5,532 nucleotides of DNA. It comes from JANYIP01 sp031394045. Its GTDB lineage: Bacteria > Actinomycetota > Actinomycetes > Prado026. The position numbers and the translations under genes were made by a program. Below are positions 1 through 5,492 of this stretch, piece after piece. Position 1 is the stretch's first letter. Each line of letters starts with the position of its first letter. Under the pieces are notes generated by a model that was not told the DNA's origin, did not search any database, and worked only from the letters and a program-made list of their open reading frames with translations. The stretch is from positions 1 to 5,532 of the forward strand of contig JANMWN010000254.1 of assembly GCA_031394045.1 (NCBI GenBank), given 5' to 3'.

Positions 1-211
1 CCTCACGCGAACACATTCCGGCAACCTGGGCCGCAAGATGCTCCTCGGAGACGCCGTAGTGGTGGCCGTAGCCGTGCTCAAGGACGATCCGTGCCCGCAG
101 GTCCTCATCGATCCGGTCGAAGTGCTGCGGATGGATCGGCAGCCGGAACTCGTTCTCCTTGCTCGAGGTAGCCAGAATTCCAAGCCGCAACTGATCCGGG
201 GGCACACTCAT
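1..211 (-). CDS. Alanine dehydrogenase/transhydrogenase-family protein, N5-(carboxyethyl)ornithine synthase-like (N-terminal fragment)
   Basis: Only the first 70 codons are in the window; the gene continues past the left edge. The reverse strand from ATG 211 reads MSVPPDQLRLGILATSSKEN, followed by EFRLPIHPQHFDRID and then LEHGYGHHYGVSEEHLAAQVAG. The 'LGILATSxKENEFRLPIHP' opening and the 'LEHGYG' segment match my recollection of the N-terminal AlaDh/PNT domain in proteins annotated as N5-(carboxyethyl)ornithine synthase, NAD(P)H enzymes that join pyruvate to the ornithine side chain. A related alanine or opine dehydrogenase is also possible, because the NAD-binding domain is not visible. There is no good ribosome binding site: the nearest GAGG is about 19 bases upstream. 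The frame stays open upstream to another ATG at 418, but that stretch is Arg/Pro/Gly-rich and unlike the family, so ATG 211 is preferred. The gene is divergent from the ATPase. Confidence 0.72.
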   Translation of the reverse strand, partial: MSVPPDQLRLGILATSSKENEFRLPIHPQHFDRIDEDLRARIVLEHGYGHHYGVSEEHLAAQVAGMCSRE

Positions 212-483
212 GGGGGTGTCGACAATGCCACCTCTGCCCGCCCTCGCGTTATCGCGTTGCTCCTGCGCCCCTTTGCATGAGACGTCGTGACCCGCAGGGC
301 GACGTGGGCTGTCGGCTACGCCCAATCCCGGGCCCGGACCTGGACCCCACCGGGAGGTCAACGAGATCGACGACCTCGATCCGGCGCCGACGTGGCGGCA
401 GCGCCGAGGCCTCGTCATCGCGTCGATCTGGTCGAGGACCTACGTCCCTGGCCGGCGATGCTTTCGGTGGCAATGATGAGAGC
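212..483. other. Divergent leader region between the AlaDH-like gene and the P-type ATPase
   Basis: This 272-base stretch separates two divergently read genes. The ATPase frame stays open through it back to ATG 277, but the implied peptide is Arg/Ser/Pro-rich, resembles no P-type ATPase N-terminus, and has no ribosome binding site before ATG 277. I therefore treat it as leader DNA. It carries the DosR-like palindrome at 435-448. Positions congruent to 353 modulo 3 are very G/C-rich between about 351 and 473, which could reflect a decayed reading frame (see findings). Confidence 0.55.
435..448 (+). promoter_or_regulatory. DosR/DevR-like box upstream of the ATPase
   Basis: The 14-mer AGGACCTACGTCCC contains the palindromic halves GGAC and GTCC separated by four bases. 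It matches 11 of 14 positions of the mycobacterial DosR core GGGACTWWAGTCCC. Its centre (441.5) lies 42.5 bases before GTG 484, the start preferred for the ATPase on protein grounds. That is the usual place for an activator next to the -35 region if transcription starts at or near the GTG. A weak -10-like AATGAT lies at 472-477. The match is visible; binding by a DosR-type regulator is inferred. Confidence 0.55.
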
Positions 484-3054
484 GTGTTGCTCACGGGCTT
501 GTCGACTGCCGAGGTGGTGGAGCGCCTAGTTCAGTCTGGCCCGAACGAGGTGCGGCAACGACGGCGTGTCTCGGTCTGGTCCAGCGTCGGGGTGCAACTG
601 CGTGACCCGATGATCGTGGTGCTGCTCGCGGCGGCCGGACTAACAATATTCACCGGTGATCTGGCCGACGCTGCGGTGATCGCACTGGTGGTCGTCGTCA
701 ACACCACGGTCGGGGTGGCCCAAGAGTTGCGTGCGGACCGGGCCGTGACGGCGCTGGCCCAGTTGAGCGTCCGTTTGGTCCGGGTCCGGCGGGACGGCCT
801 CGAGGCGTCGGTGTCCGCAGCGGGCCTGGTCCCCGGGGATTGTGTTCTGCTGGGAGAGGGGGACATCGTCCCCGCCGACGGCGAGTTGCTCGAAGCATCG
901 TCACTGATCGTCGACGAGTCAGCCCTGACAGGTGAGTCGGTCCCCATCGGTAAACGAGGGCCGCGTGGCCAGGAGGTCGTCGAGGGCTTGTCATCGGGCA
1001 CGATGGTGGTCAGGGGCCGGGCAGTCCTTCTGGTGATGAGCACCGGCGCTTCCAGCGCGCTGGGCCAGATTGCGGCACTGATGGATACCCGGGTCCAGCC
1101 GACACCGCTCCAGCGCCGACTGTCGGGCTTGGGTCGCACGCTCGCTTTGGTCGCGGTCGCGTTGTGCACCGTGGTCTTGATATCAGGTCTGGTGCGTGGC
1201 CAGCCGGTCGAGCTGATGGTGGTCACGGCCATCAGTCTCGCCGTGGCGGCCGTGCCTGAGTCGCTTCCTGCCGTCGTCACGTTCAGCCTTGCTACGGGGG
1301 CTCGCCGGATGGCGGCGCGTAGTGCCATCGTTCGGCGCCTACCGGCGGTCGAGACGCTCGGGTCGGTGACGGTTCTTGCAACCGACAAGACCGGCACCCT
1401 GACGCTGGCCCAGATGATTGTGGAGCGCCTTTGGACTCCTGAGCGCACCGTGAGTCTTTCCGGGGAGGGCTTCGAGCCTCGCGGAGAGCTGTTCTCGGAA
1501 GGCCGGGTGCTTGATCCCACGCTGGCGCCAGACGTGGTTGCGTTGTTGCGCGCGGGAGCGCTGTGCAACGACGCGACTCTCGTCGCGCCGGCTGGCGCGA
1601 GTGGGATTTGGAGTGGCCTGGGGGATCCGACCGAGGTCGCGATATTGGTAGCTGCCGGGAAAATCGGGCTGTCCCGGACGGAGTTGGCCCGTGAGTACAC
1701 AAGGGTCGGCGAGGTGCCGTTCGACAGCGGTAGCCAGCGCATGACAACGACTCACGAGCGGGCTGGAGCCGCGCCGCGCCGCCTGGTGATCACCAAAGGT
1801 TCGGTGGAGGCATTATATGCAAGCTACGGCGCTGGCCGGCACGCCTTGGTTTGGGACGAGGCCAAGCGCCAAGCCTCTAAGTTGGCGGACCTGGGATTTC
1901 GTGTCCTAGCGGTCGCGGCCGGTGAGGTCGCGAAAGGAGCCAACGAGGCGGCCGCGGACCTGCTCTTGCTGGGTCTGGTAGCGATGAACGACCCGGTGAA
2001 GCCGGCCGCTCGGTCCACGATCCTCGCGTGCGTAGATGCGGGGATCGTGCCGGTTCTCATTACGGGCGACCACCCGGCCACGGCTAAGGCGGTTGCCGTA
2101 CGGGTGGGCCTGCTGGACGCTGAGGACGACGGGCTCCAAGGCTCCGTCGCGACCGGTGACCAGATCGCCGCCGGCCAAGTCCTCGACCTGACTGTGCCCA
2201 GAGTCTTCGCCCGGACAAACCCGGAGCAGAAGCTCGACGTCATCCAAGCCTGGAAAGACCGTGGCGCGGTCGTCGCGATGACGGGGGACGGCGTCAACGA
2301 CGGTCCCGCCCTGCGCCGCGCGGACATCGGCGTCGCCATGGGGCACAACGGAACAGAGGTCGCGCGCCAAGCTGCCGACCTGGTGCTCGCGGACGACGAC
2401 CTGGCAACCCTTGTTTCAGCAGTGGAAGAGGGTCGCCGCGTATACGCCAACATCCGGCGGTTCCTGGTGTTCGGCCTGTCCGGAGGAGCCGCTGAGATCC
2501 TGGTGATGTTAGTCGGACCCTTCAGGGGGCTAGCTGTGCCTTTGCTCGCGGCTCAGATCCTGTGGATCAACCTGCTCACGCACGGCCTTACCGGGATCGC
2601 CCTGGGGGCAGAGCCAGCCGAGCAGGGCCTCATGCATCGACCGCCGCGCCCGCCGGAGCAGAGCGTGCTCGGTGACGGGCTGTGGCAGCGTGTCTTAGTT
2701 CTTGCTGTAGTGCTGTCGGTGGTCACCCTTGGGCTCGGCCTGTGGGCACAAGACACCGGGCGGGCGTGGCAGAGCATGATCTTTGTCGCCTTGACCAGCC
2801 TCCAGCTGGGGGTGGCACTAGGTCTACGGCCACACCTGTTGACCCGGCAGAACGTGTTCTTGCCTGTTGCGGTCTCCGCTTCGCTGCTGTTGGCCCTAGC
2901 AGGTGTATACTTTCCTGCCCTTCAGGACCTGCTTGGCACAGTCGCCCTCCCCGCCGGCGATGCGGCAATCGCCGTGGCAGCGGGTGTGCTGGGCTGGTCG
3001 GCGATAAGAGTCGAACGATGGGCCCGCCGCTCAACCAGCGCGATCCCCGGCTGA
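484..3054 (+). CDS. P-type cation-transporting ATPase (P2-type, ctpF-like)
   Basis: A membrane pump that couples ATP hydrolysis to cation movement through an aspartyl-phosphate intermediate. From GTG 484 it is 856 residues. The N-terminal cation-ATPase domain begins LLTGLSTAEVVERLVQSGPN. Visible motifs are actuator TGES (149-152), M4 PESLP (258-262), phosphorylation site DKTGTLT (Asp301), N-domain GDPTE and ATP-site KGS (Lys438), and hinge TGDGVND (600-606). About ten hydrophobic helices are seen: two before the actuator, two before the P domain and six at the C-terminus. M4 Glu259 and M5 Glu671 are kept. In M6 the usual N-x-x-T-D reads N-L-L-T-H, so the key Asp is His700, and the M5 Asn position is Gly. 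Calcium is therefore not a safe substrate call. GTG 484 (or TTG 487) is chosen because the frame upstream to ATG 277 encodes an atypical Arg-rich peptide, and because of the 435-448 box. There is no clear ribosome binding site, so a leaderless mRNA is possible. It converges on the nitroreductase. Confidence 0.93.
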   Translation: MLLTGLSTAEVVERLVQSGPNEVRQRRRVSVWSSVGVQLRDPMIVVLLAAAGLTIFTGDLADAAVIALVVVVNTTVGVAQELRADRAVTALAQLSVRLVRVRRDGLEASVSAAGLVPGDCVLLGEGDIVPADGELLEASSLIVDESALTGESVPIGKRGPRGQEVVEGLSSGTMVVRGRAVLLVMSTGASSALGQIAALMDTRVQPTPLQRRLSGLGRTLALVAVALCTVVLISGLVRGQPVELMVVTAISLAVAAVPESLPAVVTFSLATGARRMAARSAIVRRLPAVETLGSVTVLATDKTGTLTLAQMIVERLWTPERTVSLSGEGFEPRGELFSEGRVLDPTLAPDVVALLRAGALCNDATLVAPAGASGIWSGLGDPTEVAILVAAGKIGLSRTELAREYTRVGEVPFDSGSQRMTTTHERAGAAPRRLVITKGSVEALYASYGAGRHALVWDEAKRQASKLADLGFRVLAVAAGEVAKGANEAAADLLLLGLVAMNDPVKPAARSTILACVDAGIVPVLITGDHPATAKAVAVRVGLLDAEDDGLQGSVATGDQIAAGQVLDLTVPRVFARTNPEQKLDVIQAWKDRGAVVAMTGDGVNDGPALRRADIGVAMGHNGTEVARQAADLVLADDDLATLVSAVEEGRRVYANIRRFLVFGLSGGAAEILVMLVGPFRGLAVPLLAAQILWINLLTHGLTGIALGAEPAEQGLMHRPPRPPEQSVLGDGLWQRVLVLAVVLSVVTLGLGLWAQDTGRAWQSMIFVALTSLQLGVALGLRPHLLTRQNVFLPVAVSASLLLALAGVYFPALQDLLGTVALPAGDAAIAVAAGVLGWSAIRVERWARRSTSAIPG

Positions 3055-3178
3055 CCGCCCAATGAAGGAAGCGCCAGGTGGTCCCGGGACGATCGTTGCC
3101 TGCCCCACCCGCTGTGGCGCCAGCCCTAAGACCGCTGCTCTTCGAGCGAGATACGGACGCGCCGCCCCGAGTGCCAGC
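3055..3178. other. Convergent intergenic gap between ATPase and nitroreductase
   Basis: The ATPase and nitroreductase stop codons face each other across 124 bases. A perfect 10-base palindrome, GTCCCGGGAC, lies at 3081-3090, and a looser inverted pair, GCGCCA/TGGCGC, lies at 3071-3076 and 3115-3120. Either could help termination, but no T-tract follows, so no terminator is claimed. No gene is seen here. Confidence 0.4.
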
Positions 3179-4159
3179 TCAATCGATGTGGAGTACCTCT
3201 TCGAGCGGCCGCCGGGGGGTCGGTGGCATGGGGTCGCCGCGGCCGAACCGGAGGACCAGTTGCGGATTCCTCCATCTGCTGCTCGTGTCGCGCACCAGCG
3301 AGCGCAGCTGCGCGACCTCGGTGGCGTGCGAGAGGACCCCGACCGACAGGCCGCGAACCGTAGCCGTGAGTAGCACCCGTTCGAGCGCCATGCCGCCCCG
3401 GAGCCAGTCGATCGGGTGGTCTCCGGTGGTCAACAAGACCGCAAGCAGGGCGCCGGTCTCGAAGTCAGCGACGGGACGGTCACCGAGCCCGCTGCCCAAG
3501 GTCATGTCACGGACCATCGCCGACGGATTGTGCGGACGGGGGCCCAGCGACTGCGGCGGGATCCCCAGGTCATGTCGTCGTAGGTCCACGGTCCATCGGG
3601 CCACCTCGGCGACCAGCGTGGCATCGTCGCGCTGCATTTGGTCGGCCTCGTGTAGGAGCTCGACGACGCTGCTCCGGTGGATGCCCGTGGCCGCATCGAG
3701 GTGACCGCCCTCGGCTGCGGCCGCCTCCTGCAGGTGCATGAAGTCCTCGAGGGGGACCCGCTCGCCGGTGAACGGGACGCGACTGCTTCTGCGACGAGCG
3801 ACGGCCTCAAAGAGCGGCCATTCAAGCCTCGACAACTCGCCCGGCCCACCCACGCTCATGCGAGCGACGAGGAGGGGATCCGACGGCTCCGGGAGCAACT
3901 GGAGGTGCGGTAGCCGCCCAAGTGCACTCACCGCGAGTCTGAGGTTCAGCACGGCGGCACCCAACGACAGATAAACTTCCCGCCCGTCGGGGTCCAGCAC
4001 CGCTGGTGCCTGATCCGGCGCCGCGCGCACGTCGATCAGGCCGTCGTACGCGTGGAACCGCCAGGGCTGACAGTTCAGGATCGAGGGCGCTGCGACCGCG
4101 GCTCGGATCGCGAACTCGATCTGAAGCGGCTCAAGCCTTCCGCTGCGTTTGATGCTCAT
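3179..4159 (-). CDS. Acg-family FMN-binding nitroreductase-fold protein
   Basis: A 326-residue protein whose length fits the Acg family (M. tuberculosis Rv2032, Rv3131 and Rv3127 are roughly 330-345 residues). Family marks are APSILNCQPWRF at 24-35 (FMN/substrate region), GREVYLSLGAAVLNLRLAV at 59-77, the 'GRLPHLQLLPEPSDP' strand at 81-95, RRSSRVPF at 123-130, and a C-terminus ending TPRRPLEEVLHID. The fold is nitroreductase-like. Acg members bind FMN, but a true enzymatic activity is uncertain, and flavin storage has been proposed for Acg itself. In mycobacteria several family members are induced by hypoxia or nitric oxide through DosR. There is no signal peptide, so it should be cytoplasmic. 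The ATG start is well supported by AGGAGG five bases upstream. It lies downstream of the BON gene on the same strand, but the 461-base gap and the candidate hairpin between them suggest its own promoter. Confidence 0.92.
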   Translation of the reverse strand: MSIKRSGRLEPLQIEFAIRAAVAAPSILNCQPWRFHAYDGLIDVRAAPDQAPAVLDPDGREVYLSLGAAVLNLRLAVSALGRLPHLQLLPEPSDPLLVARMSVGGPGELSRLEWPLFEAVARRRSSRVPFTGERVPLEDFMHLQEAAAAEGGHLDAATGIHRSSVVELLHEADQMQRDDATLVAEVARWTVDLRRHDLGIPPQSLGPRPHNPSAMVRDMTLGSGLGDRPVADFETGALLAVLLTTGDHPIDWLRGGMALERVLLTATVRGLSVGVLSHATEVAQLRSLVRDTSSRWRNPQLVLRFGRGDPMPPTPRRPLEEVLHID

Positions 4160-4164
4160 GCGCT

Positions 4165-4170
4165 CCTCCT
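4165..4170 (-). promoter_or_regulatory. Shine-Dalgarno site of the nitroreductase gene
   Basis: AGGAGG on the minus strand, five bases before ATG 4159. It fixes the start of the nitroreductase. It also contrasts with the ATPase and BON genes, which lack a comparable site. Confidence 0.85.
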
Positions 4171-4231
4171 GCTTTGCTTACAAGGGAGTACGGGGTGCGC
4201 ACTCGTCCACGAAGGCGTGCGCCGAGCCCAT

Positions 4232-4297
4232 TTTGGGCCTCCCTCGGTGGGGCCGTTGGCGACCCAGCCTGGGTAGTCCCCGACCCTTCGGCCCAAA
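4232..4297. repeat. Inverted repeat TTTGGGCC / GGCCCAAA upstream of the nitroreductase
   Basis: Two perfect 8-base arms, TTTGGGCC at 4232-4239 and GGCCCAAA at 4290-4297, are separated by 50 bases and lie 73-138 bases upstream of the nitroreductase start. Each arm resembles a half-site of the DosR-type palindrome (TTSGGGAC), with C replacing A. The arms could be a pair of weak operator halves or chance in G/C-rich DNA. Confidence 0.4.
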
Positions 4298-4451
4298 CGT
4301 GAGGGCATGATGAATGATCCCGGCGAATGGTGTACCCCCCCTTGAACCCCGGCCGTGTTCCCACCGTTTTGGGTAGAAGACTCCGGCTCCTTCCAGCGAA
4401 GGATCCTGCGCCAGGAAGAGTCGACCAGTGGTGATGATCGGCTCAGCGGAG

Positions 4452-4463
4452 GTGAGGCCTCAC
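4452..4463. repeat. 12-base perfect palindrome GTGAGGCCTCAC
   Basis: A perfect palindrome in the BON-nitroreductase gap, enclosed in a looser GAGGT...ACCTC pair (4449-4472). Its role is unknown. It could be a regulator site, as no coding gene is convincingly present around it. Confidence 0.4.
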
Positions 4464-4565
4464 AGTGACCTCATCCTCGACGTCCCCGCCACCGACGGCA
4501 GTTTCGACGCCTGTTCGGGGCCTCAACCACCCCGTCCACGTGCCCTGATTTCGGCAACCGGACTC

Positions 4566-4588
4566 CCAGGGAACCCGGGTTTTCCTGG
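4566..4588 (-). terminator. Candidate hairpin downstream of the BON gene
   Basis: The arms CCAGG and CCTGG enclose AACCCGGGTT. On the minus strand this can form an eight-position stem with one mismatch, 33 bases after the BON stop codon. No T-tract follows, as is common in actinobacteria, so the termination role is tentative. Confidence 0.4.
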
Positions 4589-4620
4589 CTGCCCGACGCG
4601 CTCCGGCCCACGCTGGGGGC

Positions 4621-5298
4621 TCAGTTGGCGACGTGGATATGGTTGGTGACTGCGGTGACCCCTGGCGCCGACCAGGCGAGACGACTAGCCTGGCGATGTT
4701 CAGACCACGAATGCACTGTTCCCTCGAGTGTCACCCCGCCGTGGGCATCGGCTGTCACCTTGGTGTGTTTTCCTTCAAGCTGCGCGTTGCGCACCAGCGC
4801 GGCGTTGATCGAGTTCTTGATACCGTCCGGCGAGACGAGGGGTTTGACGGGTTTGACCGTAACGAGGTTGGAGACGTCTCTCACCCCTCTGAGGTACAGC
4901 ACCGCCCGCCCAGCAGCTTCGCGCTGGTACTGCCATGCGACGTTACCTGACAGGCTGATGACGTGTTCATGGACGACTGCCTTTACCGAGCCGTCTGGCA
5001 CATCGACTGCACGCTCAAGCGCCTCGCCAGCCTCTCGGGCGATGTCGGTGTCGTTCACCCGTCCCCAGGCGGGTCGCACCGTGACCTCATCAGCTATCGC
5101 GGTGACTCCGTGGACGCGCTGCGCGGCCTTCTCGGCGTTGCGCTTCTCGGGATAGCTTTCGACCTCGCCGGACAGTGTCACCACGCCGTGGATGACCGCG
5201 ACACCGATGTGCGTGGCGTTCACGCTCGGAGTCCACGCCAGCTCATCGGCGACGGCGGTCTTCAGTTGGGCATCGGTCTTGTGCGGTATTAGTGTCAT
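4621..5298 (-). CDS. Triple BON-domain protein (OsmY-like)
   Basis: A 225-residue protein made almost entirely of three BON domains: about 8-76, 84-152 and 155-224. Each has an N-terminal helix (DAQLKTAVADEL, DTDIAREAGEAL, PDGIKNSINAAL), a strand pair built on a Gly-containing turn (GVVTLSGEV, HVISLSGNV, GGVTLEGTV), a second helix, and a closing V-T-x-x-x-N/D-x-V-x-V strand. BON domains are thought to bind membranes or other ligands and occur in osmotic and envelope stress proteins such as OsmY. There is no signal peptide, lipobox or membrane segment, so as read the protein is cytoplasmic or peripheral. ATG 5298 has only a poorly spaced GGTGA (three bases away). A DosR-like box is centred 41.5 bases upstream, so leaderless or short-leader transcription is plausible. 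A candidate insertion sequence begins 84 bases upstream of the start codon. Confidence 0.9.
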   Translation of the reverse strand: MTLIPHKTDAQLKTAVADELAWTPSVNATHIGVAVIHGVVTLSGEVESYPEKRNAEKAAQRVHGVTAIADEVTVRPAWGRVNDTDIAREAGEALERAVDVPDGSVKAVVHEHVISLSGNVAWQYQREAAGRAVLYLRGVRDVSNLVTVKPVKPLVSPDGIKNSINAALVRNAQLEGKHTKVTADAHGGVTLEGTVHSWSEHRQASRLAWSAPGVTAVTNHIHVAN

Positions 5299-5332
5299 GG
5301 TTCACCGTGTTCTTCCCGAGCGACCGAGTAAA

Positions 5333-5346
5333 GGGCCAAAAGTCCC
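5333..5346 (-). promoter_or_regulatory. DosR/DevR-like box upstream of the BON gene
   Basis: GGGCCAAAAGTCCC on the plus strand (GGGACTTTTGGCCC on the minus strand). This 14-mer agrees with the DosR core GGGACTWWAGTCCC at 12 of 14 positions and keeps both GGG/CCC ends. Its centre lies 41.5 bases from the BON start codon, almost the same geometry as the ATPase box. The pattern is seen directly; the regulator is inferred, since no response-regulator gene is in the window. Confidence 0.68.
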
Positions 5347-5371
5347 ACCACGGGAGCAGCTATCAAGGTGG

Positions 5372-5385
5372 AGGACCAAAGTGGC
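5372..5385 (-). promoter_or_regulatory. Second, apparently interrupted DosR-like box
   Basis: AGGACCAAAGTGGC matches 11 of 14 positions of GGGACTWWAGTCCC. Two of the three mismatches are the GG that begins the putative insertion sequence at 5383. The native part (5372-5382) reads AGGACCAAAGT, very like the ATPase box AGGACCTACGT. Its centre is 39 bases upstream of the proximal BON box. This suggests a two-box promoter whose distal site was cut by the insertion. Confidence 0.38.
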
Positions 5386-5434
5386 TCTTCAACTCTGATG
5401 GGGCACGCCGCGTTGGTGGCGTTGCCGGGCTGAG

Positions 5435-5490
5435 GCTCGTGGCCCCCCGACACTGGCTGTGTTGAGGCAGTCAGACGAAGGGCCACGAGC
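5435..5490. repeat. 11-base inverted repeat in the transposase leader
   Basis: GCTCGTGGCCC (5435-5445) and GGGCCACGAGC (5480-5490) are perfect complements with a 34-base loop, ending two bases before the transposase ATG. As RNA this would form a stable stem that takes in the G-rich bases just upstream of the start, so it could limit transposase translation. The pairing is seen; the regulatory role is inferred. Confidence 0.6.
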
Positions 5491-5492
5491 TT

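Larger units (their letters stand above)
4160..4620. other. Intergenic region between the BON gene and the nitroreductase
   Basis: A 461-base stretch without a confident gene. Read on the minus strand, it holds the end-of-gene hairpin of the BON gene (4566-4588) and then the promoter region of the nitroreductase. It contains a TTTGGGCC/GGCCCAAA inverted pair (4232-4297) and a 12-base palindrome (4452-4463). A plus-strand reading frame from GTG 4428, with a plausible ribosome binding site, is discussed in the findings. No full DosR-like box is seen; GGGGACT, read on the minus strand at 4275-4281, is only a half-site. Confidence 0.5.

Noticed and set aside
1..418. Upstream start at ATG 418 for the AlaDH-like gene
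   Set aside because: The frame is open, but the added 69 residues are Arg/Pro/Gly-rich and the family homology begins just after ATG 211.
531..1742. 403-residue open frame on the minus strand opposite the ATPase
   Set aside because: Ser/Thr/Arg-rich composition typical of an antisense shadow in G/C-rich DNA; the plus strand carries all P-type ATPase motifs here.
1824..2453. 209-residue minus-strand open frame
   Set aside because: Antisense shadow of the ATPase P domain; low-complexity Ala/Arg/Ser sequence with no recognisable domain.
3081..3090. GTCCCGGGAC as a DosR-like site
   Set aside because: The half-sites are in the reverse order (GTCC then GGAC) with no spacer, and it lies between two convergent gene ends rather than in a promoter.
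3078..3704. 208-residue plus-strand open frame
   Set aside because: Overlaps the well-supported nitroreductase in antisense and is Ser/Arg/Pro-rich with no recognisable motif.
4268..4281. GGGACT half-site (minus strand) as a full DosR-like box
   Set aside because: Only one half matches; the facing half shares almost no bases with AGTCCC.
4625..5155. 176-residue plus-strand open frame
   Set aside because: Antisense shadow of the BON gene, whose three domain repeats are clear on the minus strand.
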